From: Ulota crispa
Lineage: Eukaryota > Streptophyta > Bryopsida > Orthotrichales > Orthotrichaceae
NCBI GenBank assembly: GCA_963920765.1
Contig: OY987251.1
Coordinates: 12,279,219-12,343,218 of the forward strand
Direction: 5' to 3'
DNA: 64,000 bases
The position numbers and the translations under genes are program-made. Position 1 is the stretch's first letter, and each line of letters begins with the position of its first letter. The notes beneath the pieces are model-generated. The model saw only the letters and a list, made by a program, of their open reading frames with translations, did no database searches and was not told where the DNA came from. Shown here in pieces: positions 28,395-42,422 of the stretch.

Positions 28395-31300
28395 CTAGAC
28401 GAAATGCTGTGTGGGGTACTCAGTTTGGTAGGCATTGTAATCGTAGTACAAGCGTTCACCTTTGGGAATGTCTCGCACTGCAACGAGGATTACTCGCGCT
28501 TCTCCGTCGATGTTGTACCGGACACAACGTACGTTCTGTTTCTTCCTTCCTTCCCTGCAAATCAGATCCTCAACAGGTATTAGAACATGAGAACGATAAG
28601 GAAAAAAAGATAATTTTATGACAGTTTTTATCTAAAACATAAGGTAGTAAGTCTGCTCGAAAAGCGACAGTCTAAGGGCTGATCTGCTTCTTCATGACCT
28701 TTTCAAGACATGAAGATTTTTTGACTAATTTTCAGACGAAGAGAAATGGATGTTAAATGTAACACAATTTTTTTCATACTTTTTGAAACATGATTGAATT
28801 GTTGATAAATTTTCAAAGTTTTCTGGAGTAGGCACTATTTGTGACTCTAGGTCTCCCATAAACCGTCCCCTTGCAACTTATAAAGAGATGAGGTGAAATC
28901 AAGGAGTGTGATTGGCTATTGCAATAAAAGACAAATTTTATTTTAAAACTAAGGAGGGTCCATTCAAGAACCACCTCATATCCATACTTGAGCTACCTAT
29001 GGGGGACTCATTATCTGACAAGGGTCGCGCTTTTCGAACAGACTACCTTAGAGGAGGACCTGGAGGTGGAGAGCTACTAACTCGATGTTCGTTAATTTGG
29101 GAAAAAACCCCAATTTTTGGAGTTCTGAAATTTTCATTTTTAACAGTTTTTGGGTGATTTAGAGTGAATTTCACGAAGATTTCTTCAAGACCTTGCAACA
29201 ATGATGAAATATCTTGATGAAATATCTCGAAGGAGTTATTAAAAACTCACTTTATATCACAAATGCAAAATTCGGTATCCCCAAAATGTGTTTTGGGAAA
29301 GCGTTTTTCCCAAATTAACAAATATCGTGTTTTATACTGAAGAGTTTCTCCTGGCACAATATTTTGAGAGCTCTGCACATGAAGGCCTCAAACTTGGTGC
29401 TCTTCAACGCCCTCATACATCACAAACCTTACGGACTAATGTAGTCATGAACCCTATAGAGGAGCCATAAACCCTAGGGAATGGAGCAAATAGGGTTTGT
29501 GATGAGGTCGTAACAGTCGCTGGAATTGGTGCTAGACCATGCAAGTGCCTTGCTTACGGTCTGATAATCTTTAACAAAAAGATTGCTTTAGAATAAACTA
29601 GGCTCCTATGGAGGTTGATCTCATTGATATCTAAATTTCATAAATACACTATGATTTATGATGGATAGCATTTAGTTGGCTGTGATACCCAATAGAATGC
29701 TACATCTGCAAAATGGGTCCTCTACGGTACTCTGGTCCCGAAATGATGAGAATGTACAGTAACCACACTTTAATAGTGTCCAAAGAAGCATCTATGCATA
29801 AGTTATACTAAAAAACCTATTTATTTGTTTGTAGCGTCTGGTTGGCAAGTAAAAGGAGATTTCAGATTTTCTTAGCACATTTTTCATTGAAGATCATATG
29901 AATTTGCTATGAAATCTCATAGAAATTAATTTTAGGTGGATCTAAAATCAATCACCGTAAGGTCTCATGTTCACAAAAGGGTTAAGATAAAACACAACCT
30001 TTGCAACTGAGACAATGAAGAGACAATGTAGACATGTAAAACTTCAAGTTGGTGCGCTGAAATTGGTAGCATGAGCTCAAAATTCGTCAAATTGAGAACT
30101 AAAAAATGCAATAAAGAGCTACTGCAACCTACTCCTGAGTTACGAACCATTACCACGTTGAAAGCATGAAAATATACAAGAATTTGGCTGGAGTAACATT
30201 CCTAGTCCATGTCTTAGGGTATGTTCACATTTGGTCTTAAGGGGGGTAGTAGCAAAGGAAAATTAGATGTATTTGGACGCACCTTTAGACTGCACTCATA
30301 TTGCTAATACTCCTCTTAACACCAAGTATGAACATACCCTTAGTACGTTTAACAGTTTAGGGATTTAGGTCACAATCACGTGTGCATATCTAACTTGGAA
30401 TATTTGAGTAAGAACAGAACCCTAGTATTAGGCAGAACAAGACAGAAGTGAACGAGGGGGCAACTCACAGAGAATGGTTGTTAATGCCGGAGACAAACCG
30501 GGCTATGTTTCCACGCCGATCAGGGCAAATGACGAGCTCCATAGCAGGGTCATCACTGAAAAGAAGACCCATGATGCTGTTCCCAGAATCGTACTGGCGG
30601 CGACACATATAATCCACATCTCCAGTGTACTCCGCAATAATAGTCATGTCTTTTATGTTCCTGTCAGCCTCCACTACAAAGCTGTGCCAACACCAGCATA
30701 TTAGGCTTTACAGTGAATACAACTTAGGACAAGACGTTACTGCAAGAATATTCACTGCCGAGGCACACTCGAAAGTCTTTAATCTTATCACTTGGGATCT
30801 CAACTTTTGTGACCGTAAGTTACTTCACTTTGTACGAGTGACAAGTGTACTAAACTGTGGCAAGAACGCAAGACAGAAGGTCATAAATTTAAGGGAAAAT
30901 TTCATGGATACCCCTGAAATTTGCAATATTTTCATAGATACCCCTGCTTTTCAGAAATTACACAAAATAATACCCTTGGACCAAAAAAATTTAGGCGTTT
31001 GTTTTGTTGTGCATGTCACTTCCCTTCTTCTTTTGCGCGCACGCTGCTTCTTTTTTGTTTCATTACATTCTCTTATTCAACATTGGTCATGAAGGAAGTG
31101 CTCGCACAACAAATAAATGCCTAAGAAAATACGGTCCAAGGATATTTGTGTAATTTCTGAAAAAGCAGGGGTATCTATGTAAATATTACAAACTTCAGGG
31201 GTATCCATGAAATTTTCCCTAAAAATAAACAAGTTGGAGTGTATTGCAAATTGATGACAAGTTTAACTACTCATGGACTGTTCATGTTATTATGAACTGT

Positions 31301-34300
31301 TCTTGAACATTGAAGATTTCCTAATATTTTGGACATGTTTTTCTCAAAATTTCGTAGGTCTTTTGATTTGAAAATATTTTGCAGGTAACTTCCAATGTTT
31401 TGCAAATTCAAGCAATTTTTGGGTTCTTACTTATGGACTTGTAGTTCATACTCAGCTGAATGTGACATACTGACATAAGCAACATAAAACTCCTAGTTGG
31501 ACTAAGTGGCTTACCCTTGTCGAGAATCGTGTGTCACCATCAAGGGTGGCCACTCGCCATGGCTGCACATCCTTTTACACAAACCAAAGGTTGCCTGGTC
31601 TTCCTTGCACATCGTCTGTCAACAGATCACACTGCATAAATTACTCACCAGTGAAAGCAATCCCAGTTTCCACACTAGGACTTACTCCCGGGGTAGCAAC
31701 TCCATTATAATGCGCAGGGAGCACAGGGGTTAATAAGTCAATTAAACATGGGTTTGAACTTATCATAACCGTATGATATGTATGAAGGCAATACTCATAT
31801 GATGCTTATAAATGTGAACTTCAAATTGAAAAAGAAACTTCAAAAACTTAAACAAGATAAGTACCATAACTTATTATAACATCATATCATAATTTTGAAT
31901 ACTTACCACATTGTATTAATAATTATGCAATAAGTTGTAAAAATTGGATGGCTTCCCCTCTCCTCCCTGTACACATAGGATTTCTGACTATAGAATTATC
32001 AATTTAATTTTTGAATGATATAATTTGTCATATTTTAATAAGTTTTACATCTTTTGAAAGCTCTTCAAACCTCCTATTCTAATATCAAGCAAAATAACTA
32101 ATCGTATTAGTACAAGTGTACAAATAAGTACAAATAAAACAGTAATAAGTAAAACCCTTCAAACAGATTCAGGTAATCCACCTTCCTGCTACAATGTTCC
32201 ATTCATTCCTGTCTTCTGCTTGGAGAATCGAACAGGGTTTTTTTTTGGTAAAAATTAAATTGTTTCAAAAAAATAGTCAAAATTATAAAGAAAATGTTCC
32301 TTACGGTTTCTATGCTTGCAATGATCATGAAAAAATAGCCTTTCCATGATACGTAGAGCGGCTCCTATAGTAATGACAAGGAAACCCTCCCCAGAATTCG
32401 GAGAAAATTCTCCTTAAGATCTTGAAGTAATCTTATTGAAAACCATTCCTATGATTCAACCATAAGATTAGAAAAAATGGAACTTGTGGGACAGTCTGAA
32501 ACTAATCATGTGGTAGATTTTGTTGTTCTTTCTCAGATGTTTGGCGTATTGTCATGCCATATATTAGCTTACTGAACATGATGCTGTAGTTGACAAAATC
32601 CAACAAAACAATAGAAATACTTCAGAAAAGAGTGCTTCAAGTAGTGAAGAGATGCTGAATTGTCGCACCTGCATGCCACCCTTCTCATTATCAGCACGGT
32701 TGGCAGAACGAGGAGCCAATTCATAACTCAAGGAATCAGTGAATTCAACCCCAATGCTAGTGAGAGCTGTGGCAAGAGAGGCCATTTGCGCCAATCGCCG
32801 TTGTGGATCAGTGCAAGGAACGTAGGGTAGCAACCGCCGGCTCTTCTTCGGGCGTGAGAAAATGCTACCACTTGGTCTTCGACGTTTCCTTGTCTCCAGA
32901 TACTTCACTTCTGCAGTCACAATCGGTAACTAATCACAAATCTAGCTCTTGCTAAAACCACTTCACCAATAACATGGTTACCCCATACCTAACTCAACTA
33001 CAGATACCAACACTTCGTATTGTTTTTCATTTCCATTATGTAAGGTTAGGTAAGAAGAAATGAAACTCAATGCAAGTTGAAACATAAGTTTCGGATCAAG
33101 GATAAATTAGTTCTAGATTTTCAAAGGTGAAACATAGCATTCCAAATTTCAAGTGGCTATGCTCAGTTACAAAAACTTCATATTGCACATACCAGGGATG
33201 CTAAAACCAACTAGAGAGAATCCATTTATACATACAGAGGATGTAACAGCAATTGAACATCAACAAATTCGGCAAGAGATGGGTGTTAGTTGGTGCTGTG
33301 GTGACCACCTTAGCCTTCAATTTCCATTCCCTTGTAAGTTCTCATTCCATGAAACACAAAGCACTGTATACCAAGAAAAATAGTTGGCAAAACACTATAA
33401 TAATATAGAGAACAAAATGATTTCAACAATATTAGACTGTTTCAAGAACTCTTCAATAATATTATTAATGAAACCTTTCTCGAAATCTACCCATGAACAG
33501 TTGAACACAATATATTGGGAGGTCTCTGTATGTAATCATAAGGGAGACTTGAATCTCACGAATCATGGCAATTAATTCTGTGTAATAATTCCTGATACAG
33601 CCCAATTTTACTTAAAAATTGTATTCAGAAGATGTCGCACCAGAGATTAAATAGACTCGAAGGAGGAAAGTATGTGATATACACTACCTGTAGTGAATGG
33701 GGCTGGCTTATGAATGCGAAAAAAGTCCACTATCTTCTTCTGCACCTTAGGAAACTCTGCATTTTACGATGAAATAGCAACTGATCAGTTTGTATCCAAA
33801 AATAAATTAAATAAAACCCATGAGCACATGCTCAAATTATCTCATCTCGGAATTCTTCCATCGTTAACTCCACTCCATCGCAAGTCTTGGTTGGACTTGA
33901 ATTAGCAAATTGAGTATAAGCATGTCCTGGCTAACAATGTCAACATGCAAAATTCAAATACTTATGAAATGTCCAAAGTTCACAAGTAATAATCCAAAAA
34001 TTGCATTAGTTTGCAAAACATTGGAAGACTCTTGCAAAACATTGGGAGATGTGCCTAAATCAAAAGACACATGCAAAACATTAAGAGATAGGTGATGATT
34101 GCACTAGGACACCCGCCTCATCAACACTGACCCAAAATTGTCACCATAAGAACTTAAATAATGGGTGCATATTATTATGAGAATGTAGACCACCTAAACA
34201 CATCTTCAAGTGTTGGTTTTATGTCCTCTACAAATAAAAACTTGAGCCTTTAGTATCCACCATGATTTAATGCATCAATATCCTAAAGTCATTTAATGGT

Positions 34301-36054
34301 ACAAAGAGAAGGTAATTACTTAACCAACATAATCATAGGAACTCCATCTAAATGACCTAAACTACAATTGACAATTTTGGGTGTTCTACCATGTGGTTAT
34401 CTCCTGATAAAAAAACACACACTTACATATTGAATAAATTGCATAAAGTGATGGAAAGAGTATCTTGTACCTCAAATATGTCTAATCCTATCTTGACCTA
34501 ATCCTGTCTCACATATTGACCCCAGTTCTCATCTACTCATACACTCAATTAATCGGCCGTCAATTAGAAAGTAGGGTGTAAGCATGACTTGGTTACATGT
34601 TTACGGCCACTAATCTTTGAACAAAAATGAAGTTGTCTTCCGTTACTTGTGAAGATTTACAAACTCTCATTCTGGAATTGTAAAAGGATTCAAATTTAGT
34701 AATCATAAGCATGATCTCAACAGATTCATAACATTATTCACCAATACAAATGTTATGACTTAAAAAACAATGTAGCCAAGACAAGTATTGCTTGTGGATC
34801 TCATAAGTTCAAAATTTTACAACTGCAGAATAGTTTGCCTCTTCTCATTCTTTACCATGGGACCGTCTTTATTTGCCGGAGATCTCTCCACACATTTCCC
34901 GAAACGACACTCTCGGTAGAATGAGTTGTAAATATTCAACTTGAAGAACAGTCATACCCTCCACATATGAAGATTGCGAGCATTTGGGGCAGAACCAATC
35001 CCCCACGGGTACAGTGGGAAGGATAGGGCACAAGCAGAACATATGGTAGCCTCGGTCGCAGCGATCGCATAGCAGCATATCCTGCTCTGCATCCCCTTGC
35101 GCGCACTCTTCACACAGAGTGCTGTCGTACGTATCCTTTCTCCGTTCTACTTCTTCAGCATTTCTAACCCTTTTCTTTCTCTTCTTCACCACAACCAGCT
35201 GTTTAAGGTAAGTACACCTCATTGCAACCTTTATCCAAAACTATCATTCACGACAACACTAATAGCAAAAACAAATCACACCACACCCCTATTCACATGA
35301 TTATCTCAAAAACTGTCCTACAGCCTTGAGAGTTTACAGTACTGTCCTTCTGTAACATTTGGATTTCATACGCGCTTCGTTACAATGGCATATTGCAGGA
35401 TGTTGTAAGGTGAGGAGGAATTATTGCCGGAAATTCTTCTGGATAAGGTGCTCTACGTAATAAGTTTGTTAAATGTCACTATTTCAAAATTCCAGTTCGG
35501 TATCCTAGAATCTCATCTCTCAAAGTGTTAAACCCCTGGTAGAACTTTCAAAGCACATTGTCCAGATTGCCTTCACTCTTGAAATGTGACCATCCAATCA
35601 ACACGAACTAACCAAGTCTAACTTACTGAGCCTAGAGTTGAATTTGAGTAAATATGTAATCTAATTCTTTGTAAATTCATGATTTACTCAAAATATGTCA
35701 AGCAACACAGGCTAATTAGCATTGGAATCTTTTAGAATCTTCTAGAATACTCTTTTTAGAGTCAATAAAAATGAATTCAGTGTAACTTTAGGAATCATGC
35801 TGAGATGAGATGCAGATTTTAATGCATTCAAGTGTACATACCTTAGTTAACTCGGGCTCTTTACTAGCTCTCACAATGAATTGAGTCTCTTGCACCACCT
35901 TGGAACTGGATTTAGACACAGGAACGCTGCACGAGGAGCTCCTACTCGGGAACGAAGACAGACCGCAAATGTGCAAGCCATTGCGACATACTATCACTCG
36001 CCTCAACCTCTTCCCTCGACCGTATTCCGCATCCTCCATAGAAGTATTCAGCAT
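28395..36054 (-). CDS. ATXR5/ATXR6: ATXR5/6-type histone H3K27 monomethyltransferase, 7 exons, 412 aa
   Basis: Nuclear PHD-SET enzyme that places H3K27me1 during replication. Exons in gene order: 36054-35842, 35198-34958, 33756-33688, 32910-32669, 31615-31515, 30681-30469, 28554-28395; phases 0,1,1,0,2,2 close exactly to 413 codons. The PHD finger is a complete Cys4-His-Cys3 set (C100, C103, C115, C118, H123, C126, C141, C144) after a basic KKRKKR stretch. QKKIVDFF (about 157-164) is a PCNA-binding PIP box, as known for ATXR5/6. RRLLPYVP and MASLATALTS follow. The SET domain has IIAEYTGDVDY, ICPDRRGNIARFVSGINNHS and the terminal LYYDYN (about 395-400), ending EYPTQHFV. All residues expected of an active enzyme are present. 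Arabidopsis copies are 349-379 aa; the excess is mainly N-terminal. The start is the first ATG after an in-frame stop. Intron 5 holds a MULE-type MITE; intron 6 (1.9 kb) holds three more elements. Confidence 0.95.
28642..29048. mobile_element. MITE with AGGTAG ends, ATXR intron 6
   Basis: 407 bp, AGGTAGTAAGTCTGCTCGAA to CGCTTTTCGAACAGACTACCT between TA dinucleotides. It begins 87 bp inside the intron from exon 7. Confidence 0.75.
29079..29331. mobile_element. 4-bp-TSD MITE (family B, second interior type), in ATXR intron 6
   Basis: Ends AACTCGATGTTCGTTAATTT and AACAAATATCGTGTT, with the same interior as the 6.6-kb copy. I cannot see a clean target duplication. Confidence 0.65.
30214..30343. 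mobile_element. Short MITE (family I), ATXR intron 6
   Basis: 130 bp, TAGGGTATGTTCACATTTGG to AAGTATGAACATACCCTTA. Same as 51.54 kb and the host at 42.42 kb. Confidence 0.72.
30893..31219. mobile_element. MULE-type MITE, family A, in ATXR intron 5
   Basis: 327 bp with family A ends; flanks TAAATTTAA and TAAAAATAA match at 7 of 9 bases. Interior includes the family's GCATGTCACTTCCCTTCTTC stretch. Confidence 0.83.
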
Positions 36055-36369
36055 CACGACTTCAATCGTTCTCAAAGCAACGATGGAGCGCGCTTGAGAT
36101 GACCACCACCGATGCTATAGAACACGTTGTTCATCGCAGTAATCATTGCGAATCGAAGCAGAGAATGGCTATAGAAATTTCATCAACATACAACTACAAT
36201 GCCGCCGCTCTTAAGAAATTTTTCAAAAAAAAGAAGAAAAAGAATAAATTCATCAGAAATTTGCACGAAGGCAGTCAAGCCTCGCACGTGCGTCGAAGAT
36301 CAATACTCGTAACGGTCAACTCAAGATCGACTGACAGATCTCGAATTCCTCAATGCCAAAATGTAGTCA

Positions 36370-36950
36370 AATCACGAATGCGGACAGTCTCATTGTAATC
36401 ACTAATCACCAATAATCACTGACCTTGATCGCAAGAAAAAGAAACTATAACGGAAATAAGGCAATAACAAATTAGTTATTTATTTATAGAGAGTCGCAAC
36501 ATCCTCTTGCGCCAAATCACGAATGCGGACAGTCTCATTGTAAACACTAATCACTAATCACTGACCTTGAGTCCTTGATCGCAAGAAACAGAAACTATAA
36601 CGGAAATAAGCCAAAAATCAATTAGTCATTTATTTATAGAGAGTCGCATCATCCTCTTGCGCCAAATCACGAATGCGGACAGTCTCATTGTAATCACTCA
36701 TCACTAATCACTAATCACTGGCCTTGATCACAAGAAACAGAAACTATAACGGAAGTAGGGCAATAATAAGTTAGTCATTTATTTAAAAGAGAGTCGGATC
36801 ATCCTCTTCAGTGCGCCTAATCCTGAATGCGGACAGTCTCATTGTAAACACTAATCACTCATCACTGACCTTGATCGCAAGAAACAGAAACTATAACGGA
36901 TATAATCCAAAAATAAGTTAGCGCATCATCCTCCTGCGTAGCTGATTCCA
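36370..36950. repeat. About 150-bp tandem repeat, four units, upstream of the ATXR gene
   Basis: The string GAATGCGGACAGTCTCATTG recurs at about 36375, 36520, 36671 and 36825 (spacing 145-154 bp). Each unit also contains CCTTGATCGCAAGAAACAG, AACTATAACGGAA and TTATTTATAGAGAGTCGCA. The array starts about 315 bp upstream of the ATXR ATG, so it lies in or next to the promoter/5' UTR. Confidence 0.85.
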
Positions 36951-38198
36951 TAAACTAAAAAAAGAACGACTGGAAATATGAAACTATGAGAGACTTGAAG
37001 AATGGAATTGCGAAGAAGCTCTGTTTGTACAAAAATAGGGCACTCTTGCGCAAAACAGGGAAAAACATCAAATACGAAAAATACGAAAAAAGCATTCGAA
37101 AAATGGCTGCAGCGATGCGCTTCTTTACGGCGAAGGGAGCGATGGCTTCCGTCTCCGCAATGCTTGAGCTATGGAGTGCTCCGCATTCAAGAACAAGACG
37201 AGGGAGGATCGACAACGAACAACGGCAACGGCATCAGCATGTTGCGTTTGCAGCAACAGCAAACAGTGCAACGTTGCTAACAGAATGGATCGCGACCATA
37301 GGTCGGTAGTGCTGATGTCGTAGTAAATGGGCAAGAGAGGTTCCCGACTGGTGGTCGGTGAGATGGAGGGAGGAGGTTCGGGGGGTACGTTCTCATTATT
37401 GCGGGAAATCCTACTTGGCAACGCGGGAACCCGGGGGTGTTCTTTTTCCCGCGGTCGTTGCAATCAATGTCGCGGGAAAGAACTCGACTCCTGTTCAAGC
37501 GAACAGTAAATCTAGCACTGAGCTGAACGGCTCTAATCAGCTTTTTAAAATTGATTTTTTTTGTTAGTCGTACTCGTGCGACAGCAGGGTTTTATTTTTC
37601 ATTACAGTATACGAGGGTAGAGCGACCTGCACCCACCAATGCAAGCAAGTAAGGAAAAGGTGGAGAATCATCGATATGGGAATGTTCATCCATAAACAAG
37701 ACTAGTACTAATATTAGTAAACTTCAACTAAACTCTGGCAAACTGGATGTTGGCTTGGGGGAGGATTTTGGCAATTTCATCCACTTTTTTGTTGTATTTT
37801 TTTTGAGTGTTACGGTAACCATTGCCCATCTGAGGTAAGATTTAGGCAAATTTTTGCCAGAAAAAATACCCTAGCAACAGGCACCCATCGAAGGTCTAGG
37901 AAGAACCAACCGCTAGTTTCAAGCTAGCCAGTTGAAATAAGAAAAAATCATTTTTAGTTTATTAAAGTCTGCGAAAAATCAGATATGAACTTTAAAAAAA
38001 AATTGTGGTATGAAATAGAGAAGATAACTAAAATGGCTTCTTGGTAAAGCAGTTCAATACAAGAATTGAAGGAAAATAATCAACCAAAAAAACTCAAATG
38101 TTTCTTAGACCTTGCAACTTTCAATGCATGCAAGTAAGGAAAATTTGGATAGAAATGGATAGAATCAACAACGTATGCACACTCTTGTATAAAATAAA

Positions 38199-38507
38199 GG
38201 GAAAATTTTATGGATACCCTTGAAGGTTGCAGTATTTTCATAGATACCCTTGTTTTTTCAAAAATATCACAAATACCTTTGGTCCATAATTTTTAGGCAT
38301 TTGTTTTGTTATGCATGTCTCTTCCTTTTCCCTTTGTGGGCACACTCCTTCTTTCTTGTTAAGTGTGCACATAGAGGAAGAAGGGAAGTGGCATGTGCAA
38401 CAAAACAAACGCTAAATTCTTTGATCCAAAAGTATCTGTGATATTTTTGTAAAAAACAGGATATCTATGAAAATATTGCAAACTCTAGGAGTATCCATGA
38501 AAAATCC
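38199..38507. mobile_element. MULE-type MITE, family A, diverged
   Basis: About 309 bp, GGGAAAATTTTATGGATACC on the left and GGAGTATCCATGAAAAATCC on the right. The termini are eroded and no target duplication is visible. Confidence 0.75.
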
Positions 38508-40506
38508 TTTTAATCTACTAATACCAGTATCTTTCATCAAAATCTTGGCGAATATGGTGTAAGCCTAGGGAGGAATTTGGCAATTTTATCCAGTTCTTCA
38601 CCCAATTTTTCTAGTGTAATGGTAACGAGTTATTAAATGAGGAAAGATATTAGCAAAAATTCGCCAGCCTTTTAAATGTTGCCTCCAACACCGTATTTGT
38701 GGAGCCAAGGTGATGTTTCTCTATTTTATAAACAAGGATAAAAGCAAGAATTTGTCCCTTTCTTTGGAAGTGGTCAATTTTATTCTTTTTGGGGCTAATA
38801 GTCACGATTAAGATCTCTAAATCCTAAAGTGAACTCAAATCCCAAATTTAATGCTTTGATAATAAATTCCTAAATTATAAAAAAATTCAGTAGATCTAAA
38901 AGTAAAGCTTTTGCCATTGCACGCACAAACAAGCTAACAGAGCCATGAAATTTAGGGTGAAATTTAGTGCTTTCCTCCTATACATGCCCTTGTGCACGTG
39001 AAAGCTAGTGAGGTCAAATTATCATCAATTGAGCAATTTTGTCAAATTATATGTTAATCAGGTCTGAACTCTTAAGGTAACATAATGTTGCAAACAAAAA
39101 ATAAGCAAGGTATGAGAATGTCAATTATAAATGTTACATATAAAAGTATAAAAGTTGTTATTGTCCAAAGTCAATGGTAGATTCTTAATATACATGCCCC
39201 AATTTCAATGTTGTTGGTTTGAAAATTTTGAGCAAAATATTATATACACTTTTAAAGGATTCTTTTTGGAAATACACTTGCTTGAAGGTTGTCATGTTGC
39301 TTTTACGTACAATTAATTTATGGTAGGCACATGACACAAGAGGGACTCACAATTTGCAACTCTTTCATTTCACATGTCCTCCAATGTAGGGAAAAAATTG
39401 TACATCATAGTTTTTAGTTTAAGTTTGATGGATGGAGTACAAATTAGTTTGAGTGACAAAAATCAAGCCATTGGATTGATATTGGTATGGTGATACAATG
39501 ACATATGAAAACTTTCTCCTTTAGCAAATTAGCTGAAATTCAAATCCTTGAGAATAAAGGAGAAGAATACTAAGAATTACATTAAATTATGTGATATTTT
39601 TGTGTCACAACCTTTAACTTTTTGTGTAGAGAAAGAAGAGATGAAGTTGATGATTCAATAAGTTTACTCAACTTAGAACTACCATGATTTCTTATACTCA
39701 TCATGGCAATGGTAGACTAGAATATAGCAAATATTGATGTTGCAAATATAGATAAAACTTACAAGAAGACTCATTGATACTTCAATAATCACGTCTGCAT
39801 TAATTCTCATCCATTGAGGGACGCATGTTGTAATAAAATTCTATGTCAAAAGCTCATCTTCAAACACAAATTTTGTGACTGACTTCTTTCTTTGTACTAC
39901 CAACAATGGGAACTCATCCTCTATTAGAAACTTAGAGAAAGATAGTATTCTAATGTACCCACCGCTTTTGCCCCTCTTATTGGTCCCCTATCTCAACCCA
40001 TTGACAATACTGAATGTGTAAACATTTGCCACAATTCTTTTGAAACACACTAGTGCACAAAAAAATCTCAACTCTAGAAGTGTGGAATCTCAAGTTTTAC
40101 TAGGTGTTCTTCCCTCCATATCATCAGCAAGAATTGACTGAAGTTTTTTGTGTGTTCAAGCTCAAATTAGGATGTAACTTGGCAGTTTGGAGATTAACTC
40201 TTGGATTTAGAAATTAAGATTTGACAAGGAAGCAAACCATAGTTAGTGCAAAACTTCATCTATAAGTACTCTTCTATTCTTGCACCTTTGAGAATTGAGA
40301 ATATAGGCCTAAAATGGCTACCAAACATTTACAATTTTTTTTGTCGACAATAAAATTACAATTGCCTGCCCTCGCAAGTGGCAAATAACTAAACTATCAA
40401 GTGCCTTTGTCTAGTTGTCTAACATTTTTTTTCTCAACACATCAAAGTTTACCAAATTATGTTAATTATTGAAGCATTCATATGAGATTCTGTTCTTGCA
40501 TCACCA

Positions 40507-40763
40507 TAACGTTCAGTAGCGCTACCAGGCAGCGCCTCCCTCCGGATGAAATGGTGTGAAATATTCCACACCCACCTTTAACTATGGGGACACTTGGCTG
40601 AATTTGTTAGAGAGTTTATGAAAAAGAGGCTCAGTTTAGTGTACGTACGTCAATGTGGAGGCCGGCCATGTCAATTTTTTTTTTTTTTTTTTGTCAGAAT
40701 GAAGTTTGTGGATGATACCTGAAGAGAGGGAAAGGCAGCCTCTCTTCAGGCTACTGAATGTTA
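40507..40763. mobile_element. MITE with TAACATTCAGTAGC ends, copy 2
   Basis: Left TAACGTTCAGTAGCGCTACC, right CAGGCTACTGAATGTTA; about 257 bp with a run of T at 40675-40692. Otherwise close to the 20.9-kb copy. Confidence 0.72.
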
Positions 40764-40796
40764 TGACCTTGACAAACATCTCCAATTCTACATATT

Positions 40797-41106
40797 AACG
40801 CGTTATTTGTTAATTTGGTAAAAACATGGGTACCATTTTGTACCTCACTTGCATCTAAAAAGGCCTCTTGAATTTGAATTCAGGAGGTCACCTAAATCCT
40901 AATGGATGAACTCTGTCCAAATTTTAGAAGTTTATGATCTTTTTGTTCAAAAAGAACATATTTATGAATGATAAGGATGATATATATCTCATTTCATTGA
41001 AAAATAATTAATGAATTCCCAATTCAATGAATATGGCGTACTTTGGAAAAAAAAAGCCAAAAGTCTCACTTTGTACGCTTTTTAGCAAATTAACAAATAA
41101 CGCGTT
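40797..41106. mobile_element. Family B-type MITE
   Basis: AACGCGTTATTTGTTAATTT to AACAAATAACGCGTT; ATAT occurs close to each end (one extra T on the left). Interior is largely different from the standard copies. A further AATTCAATGAATATGGCGTA near 41020 suggests a second, nested end. Confidence 0.6.
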
Positions 41107-41128
41107 ATATGCTTAAACTCCATAAATA

Positions 41129-41131
<3 letters not shown>

Positions 41132-41162
<31 letters not shown>
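41132..41162. repeat. (TA)n microsatellite
   Basis: About 13 TA units followed by ATCAACG; adjacent to the family B-type element ending at 41106. Confidence 0.9.
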
Positions 41163-42422
41163 CAACGCTCTCCACTTCAAGTCAATCAAACAAATACTAA
41201 TGTAAATTTTTTTTTGCCACCATCCACATGTTAGCAAGGTAACAATTATGATCCCTTCTCACGAATGGCATCACAGCTATCAACAAGCAAAAATACCTCC
41301 AATCTGAGCAATACAACCCATGCTGATTTTGAATATGTACACCTCCCTAACATTCAAACACATATCACGTCATCCATCAATAAAACATTGAGCTCTTATG
41401 ACTTTGGCACAGGGTATCCTAATAAGGTACGGTTTGATGTCTTGCCATATCTTCTTCAATATGCTAACAATAATATATAAACAAAATGACCATTCTAACA
41501 ATGGTACCTATACTCAACACTTAAAATGTCACTTTGAGATATGCTAGCTTGGAACAGCAAAGGCAACTTAAATTGCAGCCGAGTGCAAGACAACAATGTC
41601 ATCATATACAATAGCGATGGTTACAGTTGGACTTTTATTTTTCTCAATCTTCAGAGAAATCGATGTGGTGGTTTGTCCACGATTGGCGCTCAAGGTTTTC
41701 TGTGAAGATTGAGAAAAAAATTTGTACTCCCCCAGGCGTGGAGAAATAGGGTGCCTGCAAGTTTTTGCTGGAGAACTTTCACTTTTTGTAACTTTGGTTT
41801 CATCTCATGGTTTATTTTCCTGTCGTTTTCTTGCTCCCGTACTCCTGTCATTCCTTTCTCAAGGACCATCCTTCGCCATAGCATGTCCCTCAGTAAAACA
41901 TTCTCAATCCTCCATCATTCACACAAAAAAGGAGTATCACACATATTTCCATGGAGAACGGCTCCCATTCACTCCTACTTTCCCTCTGCCTGTGCTCAAT
42001 CTTCACGGAAAATTCATTCTCGGACCAACCGTGACTACCGCTAATTTCTCTACAAAGTCTTCATTTACAATGATCCACAAATCAAGCGTAGAAAGAAGAA
42101 AAAAACGCGGGTGGAAATGAAAATCCACACTCAGAATTCAGTTTGATGCAAAAAAGAGAGATTCTCGATCAATGCCCTTTCAACCTCCACTAATTGGAGG
42201 AATTAGCGCAAGTTTGTCACCGCCCTTCACAACAACAGGATTAGTAACGTAATCGTGATTCAAAAGCCACAATCAGGCACGAGCTGATTGCTTTCAGAGC
42301 TGGATACTTGTGTAAAGCTTCGACAACGATGAAAAGAAGGGCTTCTCATCCGATGTCGAACTAAATGAATGAAATCAAGGTGAATGGAGTAGAGCTTCAT
42401 GAGGCAGTGGATAGCAACACTC

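Noticed and set aside
36986..37509. Overlapping open frames in the GC-richer island upstream of ATXR
   Set aside because: Frames open on both strands reflect base composition; no splice-linked partner exon or known motif was found.
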